DNA from: DATNIB01 sp035604685 | GTDB taxonomy: Bacteria > Actinomycetota > Acidimicrobiia > Acidimicrobiales > RAAP-2 | Length of the DNA stretch: 23,960 bases | Direction: 5' to 3' | Assembly: GCA_035604685.1 (NCBI GenBank) | Contig: DATNIB010000009.1 | Location: forward strand, 1 to 23,960 | Shown: positions 1-6,727 of the stretch, piece by piece | Layout: each line of letters begins with the position of its first letter | How positions within the stretch are numbered: position 1 is the stretch's first letter | Notes under the pieces: generated by a model | Database searches by the model: none | The model's input: the letters and a program-made list of their open reading frames with translations, nothing else | Told to the model about the DNA's origin: nothing | Translations under genes and position numbers: made by a program

Positions 1-324
1 GGCGCCGACCCGAGCGCCACGGGGGTCTTCGGCCCCGACGAGTTCGGCACCTCGGCCGCCATCGCCAGCCGGTTCTTCCCGAACGCAGTGACCTTCGGCG
101 CGGCCACGGCCGACGACTTCCAGGACGCGCTGGGCGGCGGCGTCTTCATGGGCACCCGGGGCCACGCCGGCCCGATGCTGCTCGTCTCGAGCGCGGCACC
201 CCTGCCCGCGCCCATCGCCCAGTATCTCGGGACGCTACAGAAGGGCGCGCTCGCCTTCGTGTTCGGTGGCCCCGACGCCATCGGCTCGCTCGTCGTGTCC
301 GACCTGCAGCTGGCGGTCGGCTGA
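1..324 (+). CDS. Cell wall-binding repeat 2 protein, C-terminal fragment
   Basis: The reading frame is open from the first base to a TGA at 322-324, so this is the C-terminal 107 residues of a gene that begins outside the window. The fragment matches the CW_binding_2 repeat pattern (PF04122): an aromatic-x-DAL core followed by a glycine-rich turn (DFQDALGGG), then a PMLLV strand, a LPxPI turn, a hydrophobic strand ending in a GG turn (VFGGPDAIG), and a closing VVSDL helix. Proteins of this family are exported and attach to the cell wall through tandem copies of the repeat; the rest of such a protein is usually an enzyme or adhesin. Only the last repeat is visible, so the function of the full protein cannot be stated. 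It converges with the Nudix gene downstream, and I see no convincing terminator in the 144 nt between them. Confidence 0.75.
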   Translation, partial: GADPSATGVFGPDEFGTSAAIASRFFPNAVTFGAATADDFQDALGGGVFMGTRGHAGPMLLVSSAAPLPAPIAQYLGTLQKGALAFVFGGPDAIGSLVVSDLQLAVG

Positions 325-468
325 GCCCGACCACCCGCTCCGCCACCTAGTCCCTCGTCGAGGTCGAAGGCGTTCGTCACGGTCGAGGCAGGTTCCGTGA
401 GGCTCGGTCTGGCGACTTCGGGGAGGTCGTTCTCCTCTAGCCCACCCCGCGCGGTCCTGACCCGAGAG

Positions 469-939
469 TTAGCCGGACCCGGCGAGCGCGTCGGCCAGGC
501 GGTCGAGCAGCGCGGCCTGGGCGGCGACCAACTTCGGGCGCGCCGAGCGCAGCGAGAACCAGGCGGCGCGGTCGACCTCTGGGAACTGGCTTCGCCGGCC
601 CGAGCGCGGCGGCCACTCCAGCACGAAGAGGTTGCTCGAGATCGCGCCCGCGTCGAGATCGCCCGCCACGGCGAAGGCGGTCACCCGTTTGCCGCCGGCC
701 TGGGTGATCTCGCCGAGCTCGATCCAGCCGTCCTCGGGCGGCGCGCTGCCCAGCTCTTCGGTGAACTCGCGGCGGGCGACCGTTCGCTCGTCCTCGCCCT
801 CTTCGAGCTCGCCCTTCGGGATCGACCAGGCCCCGTCGTCCTTCTTGGCCCACAGCGGCCCGCCGGGGTGGACGAGGAGCACGCGGGGCCCGCCGGGGTC
901 GACCGCGTAGAGGAGGAGGCCGGCGCTGCGTCGTGGCAT
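469..939 (-). CDS. Nudix hydrolase (156 aa)
   Basis: The protein carries a complete Nudix box: G43, five residues, E49, seven residues, then R57-E58-F-T-E61-E62-L-G64. This is the GX5EX7REUXEEXGU signature that binds Mg2+ and cleaves a nucleoside diphosphate linked to another group. The N-terminal strand (RSAGLLLYAV) and the WSIPKGELEEGE segment resemble the small Ap4A- or (d)NTP-hydrolysing Nudix proteins, but the substrate cannot be read from the sequence. The frame stays open upstream. I chose the ATG at 937-939 because the Nudix fold starts there and the upstream extension is Arg/Ser-rich read-through that overlaps the end of the dehydrogenase gene. It lies 37 nt downstream of the acyl-CoA dehydrogenase on the same strand and is probably co-transcribed with it. 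Confidence 0.9.
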   Translation of the reverse strand: MPRRSAGLLLYAVDPGGPRVLLVHPGGPLWAKKDDGAWSIPKGELEEGEDERTVARREFTEELGSAPPEDGWIELGEITQAGGKRVTAFAVAGDLDAGAISSNLFVLEWPPRSGRRSQFPEVDRAAWFSLRSARPKLVAAQAALLDRLADALAGSG

Positions 940-976
940 CTGTCCCGCTCTCTCGGCGCCGAGGGCGACGTGGTCC

Positions 977-3133
977 TCAGCGAAGGTTGGGTTCCCTCGG
1001 CAGCCCGAGGATCCGCTCGCCGATCTGGTTGCGCGTGATCTCCGACGTGCCACCGGCGATCGACATCGCCCGGCCACCGAGGGTGGCCATCGCCGCCTGG
1101 CCCCCCGGTCCCTCGACGAAGGCGCCGTCGGCGCCCGCCAGGGCGGCCAGGATGGCCGCCGTCTCGAGGGTCTGCTCGGCCAGCAAGAGCTTGGTCACGT
1201 TGCCCTCGGGCCCGGGCCCGGCCCCCGACACCGCCCGCTGGGCGGCGCGCAGGTTGAGTAGCCGGATGGCGTGCTGCATCGCCACATACCGGCCGACCCG
1301 GGCCGGGCCGCCCGAGATCGTCGCCGCCTCGGCGGTCACCTGGGCGATCACGTCGGGGCCGCGCCCGCCCGCGCCGCCGCCGATGCTCACCCGCTCGTTG
1401 CCGAGGGTGGCCCGGGCGACGGTCCAGCCGGCGTTGGGCGGGCCGACGACGTCGGTGTCGGGGACGAAGACGTCGGAGAAGAAGACCTCGTTGAAGTCGG
1501 CCCCGCCGGTGATCTGGCGCAGCGGTCGGACCTCGACCCCCGGCGCGTGCATGTCGATCACCATGGTCGTCACGCCGGCGTGCTTCTCCACGTCGGGGTC
1601 GGTGCGCACCGTGGTGAGCCCGAGGTGCGCCAGGTGCGCACCGCTGGTCCAGACCTTCTGCCCGTTGACGAGGTAGCCGCCGTCGACCCTCGTCCCCTTC
1701 GTCTGGATGCCCGCCGCGTCCGAGCCGGCGTCGGGCTCGCTGAACAGCTGGCACCAGATCAGCTCGCCGGCCAGCGTGGGGTTGACCCAGCGCGCGATCT
1801 GGTCCTCGGTGCCGTGCTGGGTGATGGTCAGCATCACCCAGCCGCTGATCCCGAGCTGGGGCCGGGTGATGCCCGCCGCCGCGAACTCCTCGTCGATCAC
1901 CAGCTGCTCCACGGCGCCGGCGTCGCGGCCGAGCGGCCGGGGCCAGTGCGGCATCACGTAGCCGGTCTCGATCAGGCGCCGGCGCTGCTCTGCACCCGAG
2001 AGCGCAGCCAGCCCCAGCGTGTCGCGGCGGATCTCGTCGCGGATGGTCTCGGCCTCGGCCCCCAGGTCGAGCCGGACGGCGCGGCGGACGCCCCGGGCGG
2101 CCAGCGCGCAGACGTCCTCGGCGGCGGCGGTCGCGTCGACGACGGCCGCGAGCGCGATGGCCCGTCGGAGCAGCAGGTGCGCGTCGTGCTCCCAGGTGAA
2201 CCCGATGCCGCCGTGCACCTGGATGTTGAGCTGCGCGTTGGCGGTGGCGGCCGGCACGGCGAGGGCGGCCGCGGTGGCGGCGGCCACCAAGAACTGGTCC
2301 CCGTCGGCCTCGGCGGCCCGCGCCGCGTCCCAGGCGGCGGCGGCCGCCACCTCGGCCGCCACCAGCATGTTGGCGCAGTGGTGCTTCACGGCCTGGAAGG
2401 ACCCGATGGGCCGGCCGAACTGCTTGCGCTCCTTGGCGTAGGAGGTGGCGGCGTCGGTGGCCGCCCGGGCGATGCCGGTCGCCTCGGCCGCGAACAGGGT
2501 GCGCGCGAAGGCCAGGGCGAGCCGGCGCGCGCCGACCAGGACGGCCCCGGCGTCGACCGCCACACCGTCCAGGCGCACGCGGGCCGATGCGCGGGACGGG
2601 TCGATGTTCTTCGGGGCGTCGAGGTTGACGCCCGGGGCGCCGGCCGAGCACACGACCAGATCGTCGCCCGACGAAAGGACGAGCAGGTCGGCCTGCGCCC
2701 CGCCCAAGACGACGCCGGCGTCCCCGTCTGCCCGCCCGCCGCTCAGGGCCAGCTGCCCGCCGAGACCCACCGCCGCGGTGACCGTGCCGTCGGCCAGCCC
2801 GGGCAGCCAGCGGGCCCGCTGCTCGGGGGAGCCCGCCGCCGCCACGACGGCGGACGCCACGACCGTCGGGACCAGGGGGCCCGGCGCCACCACCCGGCCG
2901 AGCTGTTCGACCACGACGACGAGCTCGGGCAGGCCGAAGCCCGAGCCGCCGAACTGCTCGGGCAGGTGGAGGCCCAGCCAGCCGAGCTTGGCCATCTCGT
3001 CCCAGGAGGCCGGCCGGCCCTGCGGCTCGCCCTCCAGCATCGAGCGGGCGCCGGCCAGCAGCTGGCGGTCGGCGGCGAAGGCGGCGACCGTCTCGGCCAG
3101 CGCGCGGTGGTCCTCGGTGATGGCGATGGACAT
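977..3133 (-). CDS. Two-domain (fused) acyl-CoA dehydrogenase, FadE34-like (718 aa)
   Basis: This FAD-dependent enzyme introduces an alpha/beta double bond in an acyl-CoA. At 718 aa it is about twice the usual dehydrogenase length, with two dehydrogenase modules in tandem. Module 1 (about 5-345) has the LPEQFGGSGFG segment, a KERKQFGRPIGSFQAVKH stretch (234-251) and GFTWEHDAH (311-319). Module 2 (about 375-718) has CQLFSEPDAGSD (461-472), NGQKVWTSGAH (490-500) and GERILGLPREP (705-715). In module 2 the C-terminal position where medium-chain enzymes carry the catalytic Glu is Gly (SIAGGTSE, 691-698). E580 in LGNERV is a plausible base, as in isovaleryl-CoA dehydrogenase; E217 is the comparable position in module 1. 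Mycobacterial FadE34, which acts on steroid side chains, has this architecture, but the substrate here is inferred only by resemblance. The start is ATG at 3131-3133, with GGGAG 7 nt upstream. The longer open frame adds Arg/Pro-rich sequence with no family resemblance. Confidence 0.9.
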   Translation of the reverse strand: MSIAITEDHRALAETVAAFAADRQLLAGARSMLEGEPQGRPASWDEMAKLGWLGLHLPEQFGGSGFGLPELVVVVEQLGRVVAPGPLVPTVVASAVVAAAGSPEQRARWLPGLADGTVTAAVGLGGQLALSGGRADGDAGVVLGGAQADLLVLSSGDDLVVCSAGAPGVNLDAPKNIDPSRASARVRLDGVAVDAGAVLVGARRLALAFARTLFAAEATGIARAATDAATSYAKERKQFGRPIGSFQAVKHHCANMLVAAEVAAAAAWDAARAAEADGDQFLVAAATAAALAVPAATANAQLNIQVHGGIGFTWEHDAHLLLRRAIALAAVVDATAAAEDVCALAARGVRRAVRLDLGAEAETIRDEIRRDTLGLAALSGAEQRRRLIETGYVMPHWPRPLGRDAGAVEQLVIDEEFAAAGITRPQLGISGWVMLTITQHGTEDQIARWVNPTLAGELIWCQLFSEPDAGSDAAGIQTKGTRVDGGYLVNGQKVWTSGAHLAHLGLTTVRTDPDVEKHAGVTTMVIDMHAPGVEVRPLRQITGGADFNEVFFSDVFVPDTDVVGPPNAGWTVARATLGNERVSIGGGAGGRGPDVIAQVTAEAATISGGPARVGRYVAMQHAIRLLNLRAAQRAVSGAGPGPEGNVTKLLLAEQTLETAAILAALAGADGAFVEGPGGQAAMATLGGRAMSIAGGTSEITRNQIGERILGLPREPNLR

Positions 3134-3194
3134 GGTCTGACTCCCGGAGGGCTCGGCGGCTGCGACGCGCAGGTCCCGGCCCGCTTGTGACGGT

Positions 3195-3215
3195 AGTCCG
3201 CCGGATCGGCGGACT
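3195..3215. promoter_or_regulatory. Perfect 9-bp inverted repeat between divergent genes
   Basis: AGTCCGCCG (3195-3203) and CGGCGGACT (3207-3215) are exact reverse complements separated by GAT. The repeat lies in the 122-nt gap between the fused acyl-CoA dehydrogenase (minus, start 3133) and the small ORF (plus, start 3256), 26 nt upstream of a possible -10 box for the latter. Size and position fit a dimeric repressor site such as a TetR-family operator, but a hairpin in a leader RNA is equally possible. No regulator gene is adjacent. Confidence 0.4.
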
Positions 3216-3241
3216 GTCGGGCTGGGCCGGGGAGAGCGCCC

Positions 3242-3247
3242 TACGAT
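3242..3247 (+). promoter_or_regulatory. Possible -10 box of a leaderless promoter
   Basis: TACGAT fits the TANNNT actinobacterial -10 pattern and lies 8 nt before the ATG at 3256, the spacing expected when transcription begins at or near the start codon. No good -35 hexamer is visible 16-18 nt upstream. It supports 3256 as the start of the small ORF. Confidence 0.35.
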
Positions 3248-3255
3248 CGGGCCCG

Positions 3256-3444
3256 ATGATGGGCGGGGTCCTCTTGGGGTGGTGGCTGGCCAGGAAGCAG
3301 AACCGCGCCGAGGCGGACGGGGAATCGTCTCGACCGTGGGGGGCACTCACCCCCGAAGAGCGCCGCACCCAGCTCCGCCAAATCGCGGAGCGCAAGAACG
3401 AGGCGAGACAGCAGGCGAGCCGCACCGCCGACCCCTCGGCATAG
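3256..3444 (+). CDS. Small hypothetical protein with N-terminal hydrophobic segment (62 aa)
   Basis: I do not recognise a family. The protein begins MMGGVLLGWWLARKQ, a short hydrophobic stretch followed by basic residues, as in a minimal membrane anchor with a cytoplasmic tail. The remainder is charged and probably helical (TPEERRTQLRQIAERKN). Nearly all codons end in G or C, like the established genes around it, which argues for real coding. The start is uncertain: a GTG at 3187 would add 23 residues, but that extension would run through the inverted repeat at 3195-3215. The ATG at 3256 has a TACGAT box 8 nt upstream and no Shine-Dalgarno at normal spacing, suggesting a leaderless message. 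It converges with the deazaflavin-type oxidoreductase gene. Confidence 0.5.
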   Translation: MMGGVLLGWWLARKQNRAEADGESSRPWGALTPEERRTQLRQIAERKNEARQQASRTADPSA

Positions 3445-3464
3445 CTAACGACGCGCCCAAGCGG

Positions 3465-3914
3465 TCAGGCAACCGCCGGCAGAAGCTTGAACACCGGGTG
3501 GCGGGGCGCCTCTTCGACGAACTTCTCGACCGGGTCGTCGCGCCCGGCATCGAAGAACGGGGCTACTACCCGCACGTTGCGAACGTAGCGCTGGAGGACG
3601 GGGCCGGCGGCTGCTGGGTCGACTTCCTCGGCATGGAGCGACGCCACCCTTCTGCCGTGCCGAAGAGTCACCGCCGGCTGGGCGCGCACGTTGTAGACCC
3701 AGGCCACCATTCCGTATGGCGACACCAGCCACCGTTCAGCCTCGGTCTCGACCAGAATCACGGGCGTCGTCCTCTTCTGGCCTGTCTTGCGGCCCGTGGT
3801 GGTGAGCAGATACGTCGACTTACCGCCGACGCCGAGACGCAGCAACGCCGTCATCAGCCCATTGACGGCTCGACGGGCAGGTCCGAGTCGATACGGTTTC
3901 GGCATTGGCCGCAT
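3465..3914 (-). CDS. Deazaflavin (F420)-dependent nitroreductase family protein (149 aa)
   Basis: The sequence fits the Ddn/F420H2-dependent oxidoreductase family (PF04075), split-barrel proteins of about 150 aa common in Actinomycetota. Family-typical features are a basic N-terminus, the YLLTTTGRKTGQKRTTPV core (residues 35-52), WLVSPYG (62-68), and a W-x-YN-V-R segment before a beta strand (AWVYNVRAQPAVTL, 71-84). Members use reduced F420 to reduce quinones or nitro compounds, or bind other cofactors; the physiological substrate cannot be predicted. The start is ATG at 3912-3914 (MRPMPKP), with a purine-rich AAAGAGAG upstream. A second in-frame ATG at 3903-3905 is possible. The much longer open frame upstream overlaps rpiA antisense and is not real. 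The gene is divergent from rpiA. Confidence 0.85.
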   Translation of the reverse strand: MRPMPKPYRLGPARRAVNGLMTALLRLGVGGKSTYLLTTTGRKTGQKRTTPVILVETEAERWLVSPYGMVAWVYNVRAQPAVTLRHGRRVASLHAEEVDPAAAGPVLQRYVRNVRVVAPFFDAGRDDPVEKFVEEAPRHPVFKLLPAVA

Positions 3915-4019
3915 TCTGCTCTCTTTCTGGCGTGCAGGCACTCCCCAATGCCCGATGCCGGTCGGGTTGGATTTCCCACTGACCCACCAACGGGCCCGGA
4001 GGCGGGTGTCTTCGGCCGG

Positions 4020-4025
4020 TAGGAT
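4020..4025 (+). promoter_or_regulatory. Possible -10 box upstream of rpiA
   Basis: TAGGAT, preceded by CCGG, fits the TANNNT pattern and lies 55 nt before the rpiA start, in the 166-nt divergent region. No recognisable -35 is present at 16-18 nt spacing, so this is a weak call. Confidence 0.25.
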
Positions 4026-4080
4026 TTGTTCGCGACGCGCGGCGTGGCAGACGTGGGGACGCCAAGGAGGCGGTCGGCGA

Positions 4081-4782
4081 ATGGGCTCGTGGGAGGCGTT
4101 CGACGACGCGCAGCTCTGGCCGGCCGAGCCAGCCCACGCCGAGGCCAAGCACGAGGTGGCGGCCCAGATGACCGAGCGGCTCCGACCAGGAGACGTGGTC
4201 GGCGTCGGGTCCGGGACGACGAGCCTGCTCACGCTCCACGCGCTCGCCGCCCGCGCCTCGGCCGAGGGGATCGACTGGGTGGCGATCCCCACCTCGTATG
4301 AGTCCGAGCTGACCTGCGGCGCGCTCGGCGTCCGCACCACGTCGCTCGAGGTGGCCCGACCGGACTGGTCGTTCGACGGCGCGGACGAGGTCGATCCGGC
4401 CAGCAACCTGAACAAGGGTCGCGGCGGAGCGCTGCTGCGCGAGAAGATCGTCATGGCGAGCTCGCCGGAGCGCTACATCGTGGTGGACGAGAGCAAGCTG
4501 GTCGAGCGCCTGGGTACCAACTTCCCGGTGCCGATCGAGGTGCTGCCCGAAGCGGTCCGCCTGGTGCGCCACTCACTGTCGGGCCTGGGCGTGAGCGACG
4601 TCACCCTGCGGCCGGGGGGCAGCAAGGACGGCCCGCTCATCACCGAGCACGGCAACTTCATCCTCGATGCCTGGCTGCCGGCGGTCGACGACGCGACCGA
4701 GCGGCACCTGCAGGCGATCCCCGGGGTGATGGAGTGCGGGCTCTTCATCGGGTACGCACCCACCGTGCTCGTGGCGCGCTGA
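4081..4782 (+). CDS. rpiA: Ribose-5-phosphate isomerase A (233 aa)
   Basis: RpiA interconverts ribose 5-phosphate and ribulose 5-phosphate in the non-oxidative pentose phosphate pathway, in the cytoplasm. The family signatures are all present: phosphate-binding GVGSGTT (41-47), DGADEVD (99-105), the KGRGGALLREK segment (112-122) and VDESKLVERLG (135-145), then TEHGNFILD near the C-terminus. By comparison with the E. coli enzyme, D99, D102, K112 and E121 fall on the active-site Asp, Asp, Lys and catalytic Glu. Length is normal for the family. The start is ATG at 4081, with AAGGAGG at 4064-4070; the upstream open frame is read-through of the divergent region. The MFS transporter follows after 28 nt and may share the transcript. 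Confidence 0.95.
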   Translation: MGSWEAFDDAQLWPAEPAHAEAKHEVAAQMTERLRPGDVVGVGSGTTSLLTLHALAARASAEGIDWVAIPTSYESELTCGALGVRTTSLEVARPDWSFDGADEVDPASNLNKGRGGALLREKIVMASSPERYIVVDESKLVERLGTNFPVPIEVLPEAVRLVRHSLSGLGVSDVTLRPGGSKDGPLITEHGNFILDAWLPAVDDATERHLQAIPGVMECGLFIGYAPTVLVAR

Positions 4783-4810
4783 CGCGGCCCGGGTAGGGCG
4801 CCGCGCTGCC

Positions 4811-6082
4811 GTGCCCGACGCCAAGGTGCCCCGGCCGCTCCACCTCCTCTCGTGGAAGAGCCCCGCCGTGGTGGCGGTGGCGTTCGTGGCCATGGCCGCG
4901 GGCTTCGGGCAGTTCGGGGCGGTAGCCGCGCTGGGCGACGTGGCCAAGTCCTTCGGGCACCTCTCCCACGGCGGGACGCTGGCCGACCAGGCGGGCTTGT
5001 CGGGCACGATCGTGGGGGCCGGTCTGGCCGTCATCCGCCTGGCCTCGCTCGGCGCACTGTTCCTCACCGGCCAGGCCGACCGCTTCGGGCGCCGGACCGT
5101 GCTCCTGCTCGGCTGCGCCGCGGGCCTGGTCTTCACCGTCGCCGCGGCGGCCAGCCCCGGCTACTGGTGGTTCGTCGCCATCTTCGCCCTGGGGCGCCCG
5201 CTCCTCAGCGCCACCAACGGGGTGGCCCAGGTGAGCGCGGCCGAGCTGACCGGGTCGGGCGACCGGGCCCAGGCCGTCGCCATGGTGGCCGCTGGCTACG
5301 GCATCGGCGCCGGCCTGCTGGCCATCGCCCACAGCCTCGGGGAGGGAACCCTCGGCTTCCGCGGGCTGTTCGCGTTGGTGGCGCTGCCGCTGCTCCTGCT
5401 GCCACTCGCCGCGCGGCGGGTCGTCGAGACGGACCGGTTCACCTCCGTCGCCCACGAGCTGCGCCATCCGGTCCTCGCGTCGGTGGGCCGGCCCTACCGG
5501 CGGCGGCTGCTGGTCGTCGCCCTCTTGACCTTTGGCATCGCGATCATGACCGGCCCGGCCAACAGCTTCGTCTTCTTCTACGCCCAGAACATCCGGCACC
5601 TCTCGGGTGGGGTGACGGCGGCCATGGTCGCGTCGGCCGGCGTCACCGGGTTGGTCGGCCTGCTGGCGGGGCGCTGGCTGGCCGACCACTGGGGCCGCCG
5701 CCCGACCGTCGCGCTGTCCATGGCCGGCATCGCCGGCTGCGGGATCCTCACCTACAGCGGGGGCGATGCGGCGCTCTTCGTCGGCTACCTGCTCGGCATA
5801 CTGTCCGGCTCGGTGTTCGCGCCGGCGGGCGGCGCCCTCGCCAACGAGGTGTTCCCGACCGAGGTGCGGGCGTCGATCGCCGGTTGGTATGTGACCGCCG
5901 CCGTGCTCGGGGCGGTGGTCGGCCTCCTCGTCTTCGGCGCGGTGGCCGACCTCGGGAACCGGTTCAGCGTGGCCGCGGTGGTCACCTTCCTCCCCGCGCT
6001 GCCGTTGGCCGCGCTGCTGCTCTGGCTGCCCGAGACGAAGGGCACCGAGCCCGAGCAGCTGTGGGCGCCGACGGCGGGCTGA
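4811..6082 (+). CDS. MFS transporter (423 aa)
   Basis: This is a 12-helix Major Facilitator Superfamily permease of the inner membrane. The loop after the second helix carries motif A (GQADRFGRRTVLLLG, about residues 86-100). A matching weaker repeat occurs in the second half (GRWLADHWGRRPTVALS). The C-terminal LPETKGTEPEQL resembles the PETKG signature of the sugar/aromatic-acid-type MFS. Hydrophobic segments are distributed evenly in two six-helix halves around a central basic loop (about 200-235). The substrate cannot be predicted; linkage to rpiA hints at a sugar but is weak evidence. The start is GTG at 4811, giving MPDAKVPRP; no ATG lies nearby. The stop is 8 nt from the convergent stop of the next gene. 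Confidence 0.9.
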   Translation: MPDAKVPRPLHLLSWKSPAVVAVAFVAMAAGFGQFGAVAALGDVAKSFGHLSHGGTLADQAGLSGTIVGAGLAVIRLASLGALFLTGQADRFGRRTVLLLGCAAGLVFTVAAAASPGYWWFVAIFALGRPLLSATNGVAQVSAAELTGSGDRAQAVAMVAAGYGIGAGLLAIAHSLGEGTLGFRGLFALVALPLLLLPLAARRVVETDRFTSVAHELRHPVLASVGRPYRRRLLVVALLTFGIAIMTGPANSFVFFYAQNIRHLSGGVTAAMVASAGVTGLVGLLAGRWLADHWGRRPTVALSMAGIAGCGILTYSGGDAALFVGYLLGILSGSVFAPAGGALANEVFPTEVRASIAGWYVTAAVLGAVVGLLVFGAVADLGNRFSVAAVVTFLPALPLAALLLWLPETKGTEPEQLWAPTAG

Positions 6083-6090
6083 CGCGCGCC

Positions 6091-6288
6091 TCAGCGGGCG
6101 AAGAAGTGCCAGCCGAGCCACATCCAGCCGAGGAGGAGGACTGCTCGCGACGGCGTCCGGGCCAGCCACGGCGCCGTGAGCGACCACAGGCCACGGACCC
6201 GGTGTCGCCGGGTGTGGGCCAAGGCCTCGGCCGCCAGGAGGAGGGCGACGAGCACGGCCCACACCGCCAGGGACTCCGGTCGGGTCAC
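6091..6288 (-). CDS. Small two-helix membrane protein, DUF6186-like (65 aa)
   Basis: The protein has two hydrophobic segments: WAVLVALLLAAEALA (about 10-24) and AVLLLGWMWLGWHFFAR (about 49-65), joined by a basic loop. The C-terminal LGWxWLGWHFFAR ending resembles small actinobacterial proteins annotated as DUF6186; I assign this from memory of the pattern, not from a search. The function is unknown. It begins with GTG at 6286-6288, which overlaps the TGA of the upstream membrane protein as GTGA, so the two are translationally coupled and probably act together. Both end in a similar hydrophobic GWxx motif, which could reflect related topology. Confidence 0.7.
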   Translation of the reverse strand: MTRPESLAVWAVLVALLLAAEALAHTRRHRVRGLWSLTAPWLARTPSRAVLLLGWMWLGWHFFAR

Positions 6289-6719
6289 CGCCGGACCAGC
6301 TCCCAGCCGAGGGCCAGCCAGGCCAGGAAGAAGGCCGCCTTCCAGGCGTGGGTGCGGGACGCCGCGTCATAGAGCGAGCTGATCGTGGGGTGGGTCGCCC
6401 GCCGCGCCGAGAAGAAGTTGTAGAGCTCCCAGCCGACCAGCGCGGCGAGCGCGCTCGGGACCGGCCACCAGGCGCCCGCTCGCGCCGGACGATCGAGTCG
6501 CCGGAGCGCGCCCGGCAGCGTCATGCGGCGGCGCGCCGACCACCACTGGGCCACGGCCACCGCGGCGACGAGGACCAGTGGGATCGCCGTCGCCACGTCG
6601 CCCTCCAGCGTGAAGGGTGCGGTCGTGGCCGCCCACCACGCGTAGGCCGCTGCGGCCACCACCACCGCCAGGTGTCCCGGCCCCGCCAGCCGGGCCAGGT
6701 GCGCGGAGAGGGTGCGCAT
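6285..6719 (-). CDS. Hypothetical four-helix membrane protein (144 aa)
   Basis: I do not recognise a characterised family. Four hydrophobic segments are visible, at about 16-31, 44-60, 83-103 and 125-141. A conserved-looking cytoplasmic stretch, HPTISSLYDAASRTHAWKA (110-128), lies before the last helix, which ends LGWELVRR. Small membrane proteins with an 'HPTxSxxxD...H..K' segment before a closing helix occur in actinobacterial and actinophage genomes, but no role is established. The start is ATG at 6717-6719, 8 nt after the stop of the EEP-family gene. The end overlaps the next gene by GTGA. The arrangement indicates one transcript for all three. Confidence 0.75.
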   Translation of the reverse strand: MRTLSAHLARLAGPGHLAVVVAAAAYAWWAATTAPFTLEGDVATAIPLVLVAAVAVAQWWSARRRMTLPGALRRLDRPARAGAWWPVPSALAALVGWELYNFFSARRATHPTISSLYDAASRTHAWKAAFFLAWLALGWELVRR

Positions 6720-6727
6720 GCCGAGGC

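Noticed and set aside
353..363. CCTCG-T-CGAGG as a terminator hairpin between the first two convergent genes.
   Set aside because: A single-base loop cannot form a stable hairpin of useful length, and there is no T-tract.
1271..3190. A 639-codon plus-strand open frame opposite the fused acyl-CoA dehydrogenase.
   Set aside because: It is a high-GC antisense shadow: Gly/Arg/His/Asp-rich with no family resemblance, while the minus strand gives a clear two-module dehydrogenase.
4745..6370. A 541-codon minus-strand open frame opposite the MFS gene.
   Set aside because: It lacks hydrophobic segments or motifs, and the plus strand encodes a normal 12-helix transporter with motif A.
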